Shown here piece after piece: positions 16,876 through 26,193 of a stretch of DNA of 64,000 nucleotides. The notes beneath the pieces are model-generated. The model saw only the letters and a list, made by a program, of their open reading frames with translations, did not search any database and was not told the origin of the DNA. The stretch covers positions 230,917 to 294,916 of the forward strand of contig CACSIO010000045.1 in the NCBI GenBank assembly GCA_902705865.1, given 5' to 3'. Numbering within the stretch: the first letter of the stretch is position 1; each line of letters starts with the position of its first letter. Both the position numbers and the translations under genes were made by a program. The stretch comes from BD1-7 clade bacterium. GTDB taxonomy: Bacteria; Pseudomonadota; Gammaproteobacteria; Pseudomonadales; DT-91.

Positions 16876-18888
16876 ATGAATAAACCTTTTGAGGTCCGAT
16901 CTACCTACCAGCCGGCAGGTGATCAACCCGTTGCCATCGAATCCCTTGTTGAGGGGATCGATTCCGGGCTGCGTACTCAGATTTTACTTGGCGTTACCGG
17001 CTCGGGTAAGACGTTTACCATTGCCAATGTCATTGAGAAGCTGCAACGTCCTACCATTATCATGGCTCACAACAAAACGTTGGCCGCTCAGTTGTATGGC
17101 GAGTTCAAAGAGTTCTTTCCGAACAATGCCGTCGAGTATTTTGTTTCTTATTACGATTATTATCAGCCCGAAGCCTATGTGCCTTCATCCGATACGTTTA
17201 TCGATAAGGATTCGTCGGTTAACGAACACATCGAGCAAATGCGCCTCTCTGCCACCAAAGCGCTGCTGGAGCGTAAAGACTGTATCGTCGTTGCGACGGT
17301 GTCTGCGATCTATGGTTTGGGTGATCCGCAATCTTACCTAAGCATGATGCTGCATCTAGATCGTGGAGATCAGATCGATCAGCGTGAGATACTGCGCCGA
17401 TTAGCCGAGCTTCAGTACACACGTAACGATCAAGATTTCTATCGCGGTACGTATCGTGCTCGTGGGGACGTTATTGATGTTTATCCGGCAGATTCTGATT
17501 TCGAAGCCATCAGAATTGAGCTGTTTGATGATGAAATCGAGCAGCTGGCTGTATTTGATCCGTTGACCGGCCATGTTATTCGAAAGGTGCCGCGTTTTAC
17601 GATTTATCCGAAAACACACTATGTAGCGCCCCGTGAAACTTTACTGAAAGCCATCGATAGTGTTGAGGAGGAGCTGCGAGAACGGCTCGATTACTTGCGC
17701 AAGAATGACAAGCTGGTCGAAGCTCAGCGACTGGAGCAGCGGACCCGTTATGATCTTGAAATGATGCGCGAGTTGGGATTTTGTACAGGTATCGAAAACT
17801 ATTCACGTTGGCTATCCGGTCGCGGGACGGGCGAGCCACCACCGACGCTTTTTGATTACTTGCCGAAAAATGCGTTGGTGGTTGTTGATGAGTCGCATGT
17901 CACGATTCCGCAAATCGGCGCGATGTATAAAGGTGATCGCTCGCGTAAAGAAACACTCGTTCAATACGGTTTCCGGCTGCCATCAGCGCTGGATAACCGG
18001 CCTATGCGATTTGAAGAGTGGGAGTCTATTGTTGGCCAGATGGTGTGTGTGTCGGCTACACCAGGTGCGTATGAGCTTGAGCATGGTGATCAAACAGTTG
18101 AGCAAATCGTACGCCCAACCGGTTTGGTTGACCCTGAAATCATCGTTAAACCTGCCGGTAATCAGGTTGATGATTTATTTGACGAAATTCAGGCAACGGT
18201 GAAGCTGGATCAACGCGTATTGGTTACCGTGTTAACCAAACGCATGGCAGAAGATCTGACAGATTATTTGGCAGATAACGGCGTTCGCGTGCGTTATCTG
18301 CATTCTGATATTGATACGGTTGAGCGTGTCGAGATCATTCGAGATTTTCGATTGGGTGAGTTTGACGTTCTGGTCGGCATTAACCTGTTGCGAGAGGGCC
18401 TTGATATGCCAGAGGTGTCGCTGGTAACCATCCTCGATGCGGATAAAGAAGGTTTCTTGCGTTCTGAGCGCTCTTTGATTCAGACAATAGGCCGCGCAGC
18501 GCGTAACTTGCACGGTCGAGCGATATTATATGCAGATAGAATTACTGGCTCGATGCAGCGTGCGATGGATGAGACTGATAGACGTCGCGCCAAGCAGCTA
18601 GCGTTTAATGAAGAACATGGCATCACGCCGAAAGGGGTAGAAAAGAGTGTTGCAGATATCCTTGAGGGGGCGGTCATTCCGGGTTCTCGTGGTAAGCGCA
18701 AAGCGAAGCAGGGTAAAGGTTCTGTTGCTGAAGCGGCGAAAGTGAAATCGATGACACCCAAGCAGCTCGAAAAACACATTGAGGCGCTTGAAAATCGTAT
18801 GCATGAGCATGCTAAGAACCTTGAATTTGAGGATGCTGCCAATCTTAGGGATGAATTGCAGAAGTTAAAGCAGCAGGCATTCCGATAA
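16876..18888 (+). CDS. uvrB: Excinuclease ABC subunit B
   Basis: A 670-residue DNA-repair helicase that verifies damage after UvrA loading and positions UvrC for incision. Walker A reads [10 protein letters not shown] at about residues 38-47. The beta-hairpin region holds [12 protein letters not shown]. The helicase motif [11 protein letters not shown], the motif SATPGAYEL, and the C-terminal QTIGRAARN are all present. The last 40 residues form the UVR domain that binds UvrC. No CTGT-N8-ACAG box is visible in the spacer upstream, so SOS control, known for uvrB in E. coli, is not evident here. Confidence 0.96.
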   Translation: MNKPFEVRSTYQPAGDQPVAIESLVEGIDSGLRTQILLGVTGSGKTFTIANVIEKLQRPTIIMAHNKTLAAQLYGEFKEFFPNNAVEYFVSYYDYYQPEAYVPSSDTFIDKDSSVNEHIEQMRLSATKALLERKDCIVVATVSAIYGLGDPQSYLSMMLHLDRGDQIDQREILRRLAELQYTRNDQDFYRGTYRARGDVIDVYPADSDFEAIRIELFDDEIEQLAVFDPLTGHVIRKVPRFTIYPKTHYVAPRETLLKAIDSVEEELRERLDYLRKNDKLVEAQRLEQRTRYDLEMMRELGFCTGIENYSRWLSGRGTGEPPPTLFDYLPKNALVVVDESHVTIPQIGAMYKGDRSRKETLVQYGFRLPSALDNRPMRFEEWESIVGQMVCVSATPGAYELEHGDQTVEQIVRPTGLVDPEIIVKPAGNQVDDLFDEIQATVKLDQRVLVTVLTKRMAEDLTDYLADNGVRVRYLHSDIDTVERVEIIRDFRLGEFDVLVGINLLREGLDMPEVSLVTILDADKEGFLRSERSLIQTIGRAARNLHGRAILYADRITGSMQRAMDETDRRRAKQLAFNEEHGITPKGVEKSVADILEGAVIPGSRGKRKAKQGKGSVAEAAKVKSMTPKQLEKHIEALENRMHEHAKNLEFEDAANLRDELQKLKQQAFR

Positions 18889-19000
18889 TATAAACGCTCA
18901 TTATTTCACCTGTTTGGGTGGTTTTTGTGCATTCAGGTGATGATTTAAGCGGCCGGCTTTGCCCGACGCTTAAATCTTTCATTTTTATGTACAATCAGGG

Positions 19001-19028
19001 TTGTCAGCGGTTTTGGGTTCAGTATAAT
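19001..19028 (+). promoter_or_regulatory. Promoter of tRNA-Val
   Basis: TTGTCA (19001-19006) and a perfect TATAAT (19023-19028) are separated by 16 bases. The transcript would begin about 85 bases before the mature tRNA at 19122. The bases between uvrB and this promoter hold only a weak hairpin (CACC/GGTG then TTTTT at about 18907-18926) that may end uvrB. Confidence 0.65.
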
Positions 19029-19121
19029 GCTCGCCACTTCCTCGTTGAGTTAACGACTTACTGATGTCGAATGTTCGATTTATCCGTAGCTAAGTTGTTA
19101 ATTAATAACGAAATCTGAAGT

Positions 19122-19198
<77 letters not shown>

Positions 19199-19351
19199 AT
19201 TTATCGATACATTCTATTTCTTCTTCCTTTTATTTTTCCAGTAAAGATTGTTTATAATGCTGATGCGTTAAGCCAGATCGGTCGTTTCTGTGATGTTTAG
19301 GGTTGCTGCATGTCGTATTTTCAGCGGTTTTTTTATTGAGTGCTCGTGTTT

Positions 19352-19612
19352 TTAAATTCCCATCTTACCTAGCGCATCAATCACTTCACGGATGAGTCCC
19401 TCAGCAACTGGGTGCTTACTGGCGAACGAAGCTTCCAATTCCATGGCGGTATCCATCATCGATTCGGGTTGATCTTGATCGGGGTTAGTCGCCTGATCAA
19501 CCTCGCTAGAGAGAGATTCCAACAATACACGTGTGTCTTCGGACATCTGCCCGCTTTCAGCAATTTCTTGCTTGAGCTGGTTAAGAAGTTCATGAATATG
19601 CTGATTCGACAT
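19352..19612 (-). CDS. DUF4404 family small protein
   Basis: An 86-residue, mostly helical, acidic soluble protein beginning MSNQHIHELLNQLKQEI. It resembles the DUF4404 family of about 90 residues found in pseudomonads and relatives; its function is unknown. The start at 19612 is chosen because the family begins here; another ATG lies three codons upstream, and the longer open frame to 19723 looks unlike the family. No clear ribosome binding site is visible. It is divergent from the nfeD-like gene. Confidence 0.7.
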   Translation of the reverse strand: MSNQHIHELLNQLKQEIAESGQMSEDTRVLLESLSSEVDQATNPDQDQPESMMDTAMELEASFASKHPVAEGLIREVIDALGKMGI

Positions 19613-19852
19613 AGTGGGCATCCATGGTTGGTTGGGCCGAGTTTGATTGCAGTATAACAAGCCTTTGCACAGAAAGGCCCCCCGAAATGCCCTTGCTTTG
19701 ATATGCATCCAACAGGCGGGCATTTCTTTTCTCGATAGATTTGCTGACCTGCCAAACCCTCAAAGTATATAACACTCTATAGTTAGTATTCAGAGTGCTA
19801 CTTTGCTTGCGCAATCTATGCGTAGTACTCGCTTTTACCTAATAGGGCCTTT

Positions 19853-20311
19853 ATGGATATCGTTTTTCAGTTTTGGCATTGGATTGTTTTTGGTGTTTTG
19901 TTGATTTGCATGGAGATTCTATTGCCCAGCTTCACCTTGTTCTGGTTTGGTTGCGGCGCGCTGATCGTTGGTGCTTTGCTGTGGGTGTTTCCGGAATTAG
20001 CACTCGAGTGGCAGTTGGTGATTTGGGGTTTATTGTCGGTATCGTTTGCGGGGCTTTGGTTTAAAGTCATCAAGCCGTTGTCTATTGATAAGACCAAGGC
20101 CGGGCTGGGCCTAGAGAGCATGATCGGAGAGGTTGGATTAGTGGTTCACGTTACCAGTCATGGCCTGAAGGGAAAGGTGCGCTTTCCAGCGCCAATTCTT
20201 GGTAGTGATGAATGGATGTTTTTTGCTGAAAAAGCGGTCAGCGTTGGTGACAGCGTGAAGGTTGTGAATATATCCGGCAACCGTGTTGCCATAGAAAGCA
20301 GCGGGCGTTAA
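19853..20311 (+). CDS. NfeD-like membrane protein
   Basis: A 152-residue short NfeD-type protein. Three hydrophobic segments (about 8-28, 30-47, 50-70) are followed by a soluble OB-fold domain (about 85-150) with the GEVGLVV and RFPAPILGSDEW patterns. It lacks the ClpP-like protease domain of long NfeD proteins. The family is typically paired with SPFH/stomatin proteins, and that is the case here: the partner begins about 60 bases downstream. The pair probably organises membrane microdomains or quality control. Confidence 0.85.
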   Translation: MDIVFQFWHWIVFGVLLICMEILLPSFTLFWFGCGALIVGALLWVFPELALEWQLVIWGLLSVSFAGLWFKVIKPLSIDKTKAGLGLESMIGEVGLVVHVTSHGLKGKVRFPAPILGSDEWMFFAEKAVSVGDSVKVVNISGNRVAIESSGR

Positions 20312-20371
20312 GCAATTCGGCGGCAGTACTCTGTGTTTATCTCAATAGTTATTCAACAATGAGGAATGATT

Positions 20372-21223
20372 ATGACGACAGGTTTGATTGTTGCAGCAGC
20401 TTTGCTGTTTTTAGCATTTGTTACGCTGTTTATGGGGGTGAAACTGGTTCCTCAAGGGTCCAAGTGGGTTATTCAACGCTTGGGTAAATACCATCTGACG
20501 CTCACGCCGGGATTAAATCTGATTATCCCTTACATCGATGCTGTAGCTTATCGCGTTACAACGAAGGATATTGTTCTTGAAATTCCCGCCCAGGAGGTCA
20601 TTACCAAAGATAACGCCGTGATTGTGACCAATGCTGTTGCCTACATCAATATTGTGCAGCCAGAAAAGGCTGTATACGGTGTTGAGGATTTTAAATTGGC
20701 GATTCAAACGCTAGTGCAGACGTCTTTGCGGTCGATTATTGGCGATATGACTTTGGATGAATCGTTATCGTCGCGAGACGCCATCAAGGCACGGTTGAAG
20801 GCGGCTATTTCTGACGAAATCGCAGATTGGGGGATTACCCTGAAAACCGTCGAAATTCAGGATATCAACCCATCACCCACCATGCAGCATGCAATGGAAG
20901 AGCAAGCTGCCGCAGAGCGTGCAAGGCGGGCTACAGTTACGCGCGCAGGCGGGCAGAAGGAAGCTCAGATTCTGGAAGCGGAAGGCCGGCTCGAGGCTTC
21001 AAAACGTGATGCCGAAGCCCAAGTTATTCTCGCCGATGCGAGTAAAGCGGCGATTGAACGTGTCAGCAGTGCGATTGGGGATAGCCAAACGCCGGTTGCA
21101 TATCTGCTAGGTGAGAAATACATCCGGTCGATTGAGCAATTAGCTGAGTCAGAGAATGCCAAAACAGTTATTTACCCGGCTGATCTGCAACGAGTCGTGA
21201 AGGCATTTTTTGAGCGGTCGTAA
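20372..21223 (+). CDS. SPFH/band-7 (stomatin-like) membrane protein, QmcA type
   Basis: A 283-residue protein with one N-terminal membrane anchor (about residues 3-22), an SPFH domain starting at about VPQGSKWVIQRLGKY, and an Ala/Glu/Arg-rich coiled coil (about 170-230) that drives oligomerisation. E. coli QmcA is a close architectural match. The start at 20372 is chosen over the ATG six bases upstream because GAGGA lies at an ideal six-base spacing. It is downstream of the NfeD-like gene, forming the usual two-gene unit. Confidence 0.85.
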   Translation: MTTGLIVAAALLFLAFVTLFMGVKLVPQGSKWVIQRLGKYHLTLTPGLNLIIPYIDAVAYRVTTKDIVLEIPAQEVITKDNAVIVTNAVAYINIVQPEKAVYGVEDFKLAIQTLVQTSLRSIIGDMTLDESLSSRDAIKARLKAAISDEIADWGITLKTVEIQDINPSPTMQHAMEEQAAAERARRATVTRAGGQKEAQILEAEGRLEASKRDAEAQVILADASKAAIERVSSAIGDSQTPVAYLLGEKYIRSIEQLAESENAKTVIYPADLQRVVKAFFERS

Positions 21224-21241
21224 ACTGCAGCGAGTAACGAA

Positions 21242-21655
21242 TTAACCGGTTGGGTTATTCGGGTCGAAAGTTTGCACGACTGATAGTGACGGAGAGGCCG
21301 TTTTTCGGGTCTTTCCTGCCGCTTTCAGGCGATTCAGGTAGTCATTCCAGTAGGTTTCGCGATTGTTTGCAAGCTCATATAAATACGACCAGCTGAAAAT
21401 ACCGGAATCATGACCGTCATCAAATATCAATAACACGGCATAGTTGCCTACCGGTTCGAGGTCGGTAATTTGCACATCTTCCTTGCCGAGTTGCAGTGTT
21501 TCTTGGCCAACTCCATGGCCTTTGACTTCGGCACTGGGCGACCAAACGCGCAGAAATTCGAAACTTAAATCGTAGTATTCACCGTTGTTGTATTCCAAGT
21601 GAAGTACACGGGATCGTTTTCGAACTTCCACTTTTGTGAGTGTCGGTGCTGTCAT
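21242..21655 (-). CDS. DUF971 (gamma-butyrobetaine hydroxylase N-terminal-like) protein
   Basis: A 137-residue single-domain protein with the DUF971 pattern: LHLEYNNGEYYDLSFEFLRVWSPSAE, a central GQETLQLGKEDVQITDLEPVGNYAV, and IFDDGHDSGIFSWSYLYEL. The fold is known from the N-terminus of gamma-butyrobetaine hydroxylase. Stand-alone proteins have been discussed in Fe-S metabolism, but no activity can be read from this one. It lies downstream of the DUF4056 lipoprotein gene on the same strand and convergent with the SPFH gene. Confidence 0.8.
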   Translation of the reverse strand: MTAPTLTKVEVRKRSRVLHLEYNNGEYYDLSFEFLRVWSPSAEVKGHGVGQETLQLGKEDVQITDLEPVGNYAVLLIFDDGHDSGIFSWSYLYELANNRETYWNDYLNRLKAAGKTRKTASPSLSVVQTFDPNNPTG

Positions 21656-21708
21656 TGTCTGTCTGATGGCCTCGTTAAAGAGAGTGAGCCATTGTTGACT
21701 GGCTCACT

Positions 21709-23031
21709 TCAGGGTTTACGGCGAGGGTGAATAATAAGGGTTTTATCCGGCTTTTGCTCGATTTGCACGCATTGTTCTGAGTTGCTGAGAGCAGCGAGTT
21801 GTTTTTCGTCTTCTTTGTGATCCCAAAGCGCAATTTCGCCAAAACGGGATTGGTCAAAACCTGATCGCCATAGAACATCAGGAATATGCGTAAATCGCTG
21901 CTGAAATGCTTGGGAAACATCGATATTCAACGTGGCAAGCTGATCTAACTGGAAGCCATACAGCTGGCCTGGCAGGCTGAGCGTATGTGCGGAGGGCATG
22001 TATTTATAAAGCTCGGAAACCGCTGGCCATTCACTATTGCTGCGTGCGAGAGATTCAGAGACTCGATAAGGATGTTGTTCGTCGCCCATGCGAAAGTGTC
22101 GCATGAGAACCATGAATTTATCCGGTATAGGTTTGCAGCTATCCCACCAGTAGCCATCGACGATCGAAAACATGGCGTTGGTTTGTTGTTTGGATACCGG
22201 TTCGAGCCATTGGATAAATTCACTTAACCAGACCGTCATCGATTGGTTGTAGAGCTGATCATTTAAAACCAGTTTTGAGTGGATGAGTGCAAGCGATAGT
22301 TTTGCGCCGAGCATGTTGGAGTAGAGATCTTCAGGTGAATAGCCCGATACTTCTTCTGGCCAGCCAGCAAAACTTGTGTAGCCGTGCCATTGAGCGATTT
22401 CATGTGATTCTGCTTTGAAGTAAGCGAGGCGCGCAGCTAATTCTGCTGCGAGATACCAGCGTTGCTTGGCCGATAACCCGGATGTATCAAATGCTTTCAT
22501 TTGGATATAGCGCGGGCCTATCTCGCTGGGAAGTTCGATGATATGGGGTTGCCCAAGATGGTGGATAATAATAAAAAAGAGCGCAACGGTATCGTCTGCG
22601 GTATCTCTGACGTGTGCAAGATCAATAAACCCGCCGCGCAGCGTGTAAATGATGCCGTTATTTTCTCCACCGCTTAATCCATTTGCGCTGGCACCCTTCA
22701 CTGTATTCGGGAAGGAGCCCGCATCGAAACGGTGAGGGCCAATTTCGCTGAAGCTCACCGAATTCCCCAAGCGAAATAACGGAATAGGCACAAACCCGAT
22801 TTCTACTTTTTGCTCATTGCCAAAAGCACAGCACGGGCGAACTTTCTGCGGTACATCAAACTCGGGTAGTGAATTAACATCCAGATCCCACATCTGTGCT
22901 TTTGCGTCAGAATTGCTTAACGCGAGTTCTACAGCATGGGCTGTCGGACGTGGGTGGCCATGCCAAGTTGGTGTTGCACACCCCGCGATGAGGATAGGAA
23001 GTAGAAGTGCGCAGATGAGGCGGGTTGTCAT
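21709..23031 (-). CDS. DUF4056 family putative lipoprotein
   Basis: A 440-residue protein with a lipoprotein signal: hydrophobic h-region then LIAGC, giving a lipidated Cys at about residue 18. The next residues (ATP) contain no Asp at +2, so outer-membrane sorting is expected. The body holds a segment typical of DUF4056: VSFSEIGPHRFDAG, then ENNGIIYTLRGGFIDLAHVRDTAD. The invariant His/Arg/Asp cluster in that region suggests a metal or catalytic site, and a later stretch includes ESHEIAQWHG. The function is unknown. It is followed by the DUF971 gene 53 bases downstream. Confidence 0.65.
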   Translation of the reverse strand: MTTRLICALLLPILIAGCATPTWHGHPRPTAHAVELALSNSDAKAQMWDLDVNSLPEFDVPQKVRPCCAFGNEQKVEIGFVPIPLFRLGNSVSFSEIGPHRFDAGSFPNTVKGASANGLSGGENNGIIYTLRGGFIDLAHVRDTADDTVALFFIIIHHLGQPHIIELPSEIGPRYIQMKAFDTSGLSAKQRWYLAAELAARLAYFKAESHEIAQWHGYTSFAGWPEEVSGYSPEDLYSNMLGAKLSLALIHSKLVLNDQLYNQSMTVWLSEFIQWLEPVSKQQTNAMFSIVDGYWWDSCKPIPDKFMVLMRHFRMGDEQHPYRVSESLARSNSEWPAVSELYKYMPSAHTLSLPGQLYGFQLDQLATLNIDVSQAFQQRFTHIPDVLWRSGFDQSRFGEIALWDHKEDEKQLAALSNSEQCVQIEQKPDKTLIIHPRRKP

Positions 23032-23190
23032 TAATATACTTATCGCTTAATTTTGGCCGGTTTCATTACAGAGGGTGCTTATGACATAGGCACCCTTGGT
23101 GTGGCAATTGGAAAGCTAGCTGTTGCTATCGATCTTTGCCAGAGGGGCTGAACATTACTTGAACTCAGAGAAGGAGCTTACAGTGATGAT

Positions 23191-23883
23191 TCAGTATTCG
23201 AAAATCCAGTCAGGCAAAATATGCATTGCCCATGCCTCAAGCATCCGATCGACGCCGGTCAGTATTGTTATACCTAACGCAATTAATGCCAGTGCCAGCA
23301 CCCACTTGCCAATTTTACCACCAATGGCAAGTTTCTCAGCCGGTAATGTTATTAAATAACCGATAACAATTAACGGCAGGGCGCTGCCAATACCAAAAGA
23401 CAGCATAACGAAGAATGCCATGCCCATCTGTTGGCCTGTCGAAGCCAAGGCGATTGCGCTACCGATAGTAGGGCCAACACAGGGAAGCCAGACAAACCCC
23501 AGTGAACAGCCAACGATAAACTGCCCGGCGGCAGATTGTTGGTTAGCGTTGGGGGCCGGGAGGAACGTCTGTAATCTCGCCAGTGCATGGCTCATAGCGT
23601 CTGTGGCTTTCGGAATAACAAGCACAAGGCCCATAAAAATCATCAAGCCTGCAGAGATTTCTCGAAGTACATCCGGTGAAATGCCAGCGTTGAGCAAGAG
23701 ATAAGTAAGAAGAGTACCTGATACCGCAAATGCGAGGCTAATACCTAGCGCAAGAAATAATAACCCTGCTTTGGAGCTTCGCATTGCTGATGCCGTTACA
23801 ACCGGCACCATGGGGAGTACGCAGGGAGACAATAGCCCCACTGCGCCAGCAAAAAATGCCAATGGGATGGCAGAAAATTCCAT
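23191..23883 (-). CDS. CcdA/DsbD-type thiol-disulfide transmembrane protein
   Basis: A 230-residue inner-membrane protein with six predicted helices. Two redox cysteines sit in helices 1 and 4, in the segments GLLSPCVLPMVPV and GFVWLPCVGPTIG, the hallmark of CcdA. It would move electrons from cytoplasmic thioredoxin across the membrane to periplasmic thiol proteins. The thioredoxin-like gene 27 bases upstream on the same strand encodes the likely periplasmic acceptor. Confidence 0.85.
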   Translation of the reverse strand: MEFSAIPLAFFAGAVGLLSPCVLPMVPVVTASAMRSSKAGLLFLALGISLAFAVSGTLLTYLLLNAGISPDVLREISAGLMIFMGLVLVIPKATDAMSHALARLQTFLPAPNANQQSAAGQFIVGCSLGFVWLPCVGPTIGSAIALASTGQQMGMAFFVMLSFGIGSALPLIVIGYLITLPAEKLAIGGKIGKWVLALALIALGITILTGVDRMLEAWAMHILPDWIFEY

Positions 23884-23910
23884 ACAGCTTACCTGGAATG
23901 TTAATTCGGA

Positions 23911-24327
23911 TTAACTATTGTCTGACGGCGTTTCGCCGATGACTTTTTCAATGGCCGCGTAAATAACACGGCTGCTTGTTGGCGCAACGGCAAACCAACG
24001 TTGTTCATTATCTTTATAGAGATAGAGTGTCGACTGACGTGGTGCACGAAATGCCTTAACCCAATCTTTGTTTTTGTCATAGTCAATAACCATGATCTTT
24101 AGTGGCGAATCCGGGTTCTCTCGCATGTAGCGATTAAGAATGATCTGTTGTCGTTCGCAAGTCGGACACCAGTCAGCATAGACATCGATCAATACTGGTA
24201 CGCCGGCTTCTTGCGCCTTGGCGAATGCCTCTGGAGAATAGGGCATTTTTTCTACAGCGTGAGCTGGTGCTGTCAATAGAATCAGCGTGGCTACCAACGC
24301 CAGTATCGTGGTGTTCAGTCGTTGCAT
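23911..24327 (-). CDS. Periplasmic thioredoxin-family protein
   Basis: A 138-residue exported thioredoxin-fold protein. A signal peptide (about 1-24, ending APAHA) precedes the active site DWCPTCERQ. The CPTC dipeptide differs from the CGPC of cytoplasmic thioredoxin and resembles the gamma domain of DsbD and related reductases. It is encoded just before the CcdA-like gene, so the two together mimic a split DsbD that reduces periplasmic disulphides. The target is unknown; cytochrome c maturation and oxidative repair are possible. Confidence 0.8.
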   Translation of the reverse strand: MQRLNTTILALVATLILLTAPAHAVEKMPYSPEAFAKAQEAGVPVLIDVYADWCPTCERQQIILNRYMRENPDSPLKIMVIDYDKNKDWVKAFRAPRQSTLYLYKDNEQRWFAVAPTSSRVIYAAIEKVIGETPSDNS

Positions 24328-24602
24328 GGCGGCATCTCTGTTTTAGTTGTGGATGGGAAGGTTATCACTTGTCTGAGTCCGTTTGACGTGGCGAACCCGC
24401 TGTACGTTATGTCGACGCCCTAGAAGAAGCTAAGTCAGCGTATTTGGCATACGCAGATTCATTATCTCTGCTGTCTAACACTTTTATAGAATCTTAATGA
24501 AAGGGCGATACAATGAGGTTATCAGTAGAATAGGTCCAACAAATCCCATGAGCGACACAAAAATATCACAAAACTATGACATGGCTAATTTGTTATTTGC
24601 GA

Positions 24603-25535
24603 TTATTCGATCTGGGTTCTTCGGCTCCAATAACTGGCAAGGATAGACCCTGATACGTTATGCCAAATACTGAAAAGCGCTCCTGCAAGTGCAGCGGCTG
24701 GGGTAACAAACTTGAGCGCTAAAGCGACCGCCAAGCCTGAGTTTTGCATGCCGACTTCGATTGCCAGCGTTCTTCGAACAGATTCTGAGAACCCTAACCA
24801 GCCTGCAACTTGGTAAGTTAAGCCAAGACCGATAAGGTTGTGGAGCATAACAACCAATACCAGAGATGCCCCTGCAGTTAGCAAGCGATCAGCGTTTAAC
24901 GCAACCACAATGCTGATAATGGCGCAAATTGCAGCAACCGATAATGCCGGTATCGCAGGCGTTATTCGGATAACCATGTTGCGCAGTCCATAGTTTACTG
25001 CGATGCCGAGTAGTACGGGCAAGAAAACAATTTTGAAAATGGTGATAAACATCGCGTGGTAATCAACCGCTAAAGAGACATCCAACAGTTGCCAGGCGAG
25101 TAGTGGCGTGAGGAATACGCCAATCAATGTCGTTGTCAGCGTCATGGTTATTGATAACGCCAAATCTCCACGCGCCAAATAGCAGATCAAGTTTGATGCA
25201 GTTCCTCCTGAACAGCATCCGACTAATATCACGCCAGCGGCGAAGTCGCCGAGATCAAAGATATGCGTCAATGCGAGTGCAGACGCCGGCATAATCAAAA
25301 ATTGCAGCCCAACACCGGTTAATACGGCTAATGGCATACGCAAAACGCGAGTAAAGTCCGCGGCAGATAGGGTTACGCCCATCAAAAACATAATAAGTGC
25401 CAACAACGGCACAATGGCGGATTTCAGAGATCCAAAAGCCTCGGGTGCCAAGTATCCGGCTATACCCGCAGCAATAGCAAAAACCGGAAATAAACGTGTA
25501 ATACGGCCAGGCATATTGAATAGCGCCTCTATCAA
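24603..25535 (-). CDS. Bile acid:sodium symporter (BASS) family transporter
   Basis: A 310-residue inner-membrane transporter with nine or ten hydrophobic helices throughout. Typical BASS elements are visible: FLMGVTLSAADF near residue 55, the crossover GCCSGGTASNLICYLARGD at about 106-124, and IEVGMQNSGLAVALA at about 261-275. Substrates in bacteria include pantoate, pyruvate and other organic anions moved with sodium. The choice among them cannot be made here. It is divergent from the VOC gene and about 275 bases upstream of the thioredoxin gene. Confidence 0.85.
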   Translation of the reverse strand: MIEALFNMPGRITRLFPVFAIAAGIAGYLAPEAFGSLKSAIVPLLALIMFLMGVTLSAADFTRVLRMPLAVLTGVGLQFLIMPASALALTHIFDLGDFAAGVILVGCCSGGTASNLICYLARGDLALSITMTLTTTLIGVFLTPLLAWQLLDVSLAVDYHAMFITIFKIVFLPVLLGIAVNYGLRNMVIRITPAIPALSVAAICAIISIVVALNADRLLTAGASLVLVVMLHNLIGLGLTYQVAGWLGFSESVRRTLAIEVGMQNSGLAVALALKFVTPAAALAGALFSIWHNVSGSILASYWSRRTQIE

Positions 25536-25744
25536 AGAGATTGTTCGTGTCGTCTGGAATCTAGCAGTGTATCACCGTTCAGCAGTCATGCGTCTTTCGG
25601 TCAGTTCGATACGTTTCGGATAAAATAACGACTTTGTAACACCAATTCGACCGTTAATCGGGAACTGGTCCTGTTTCTGGGGTTCTAATGATCCCAACAT
25701 CCACGGTGGGTAAGTTTGTTTTTTAGCGCTTGGAGCGAATAACT

Positions 25745-26152
25745 ATGGATAAAAAAGGACCGAAAATGGGTAAATCCAATCGGGTTTTACAAGTAACAAA
25801 TATCTATCAATCCATCAAATTTTACTCAGAAGTACTGGGGCTGGAGCTACTAAATGTCACTGATGACCCGAAAAACCGATTAACCTGGGCAGTTATGGCC
25901 TCTGCTGGCGATATTACTCATACCGTGATTGGTTTTTCACAGCTTTGGGCGGTACTGCCCGATGAATTAGCGCTGCATAATCGCCATATTCACATTATGT
26001 GTGATGATATGGTGGCGGTGAGTCAAACCGCGAAATATTTCGGTGGGGAAGTACTTTCTGAGAAAAACGGGCACTGCGTGGTTAAAGATCCTGACGGCTA
26101 TTACGTTGAAGTGTCGGAAGTTCAACAAATCATGTTGTCACAGGCTGCCTGA
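25745..26152 (+). CDS. VOC-family (glyoxalase/bleomycin resistance fold) protein
   Basis: A 135-residue single-domain protein with the vicinal-oxygen-chelate fold: VTNIYQSIKFYSEVLGLEL at the start and VVKDPDGYYVEVSE at the end, the latter carrying the typical metal-ligand Glu. The ATG at 25745 has GGAG nine bases upstream; a TTG five codons earlier is less likely. It could be a glyoxalase, an extradiol dioxygenase-like enzyme or a fosfomycin/bleomycin-type binder. No neighbour indicates a substrate. Confidence 0.7.
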   Translation: MDKKGPKMGKSNRVLQVTNIYQSIKFYSEVLGLELLNVTDDPKNRLTWAVMASAGDITHTVIGFSQLWAVLPDELALHNRHIHIMCDDMVAVSQTAKYFGGEVLSEKNGHCVVKDPDGYYVEVSEVQQIMLSQAA

Positions 26153-26193
26153 TTTGGCCCCATTTGGGCGTTATATCGAACGATGGATGTTTA

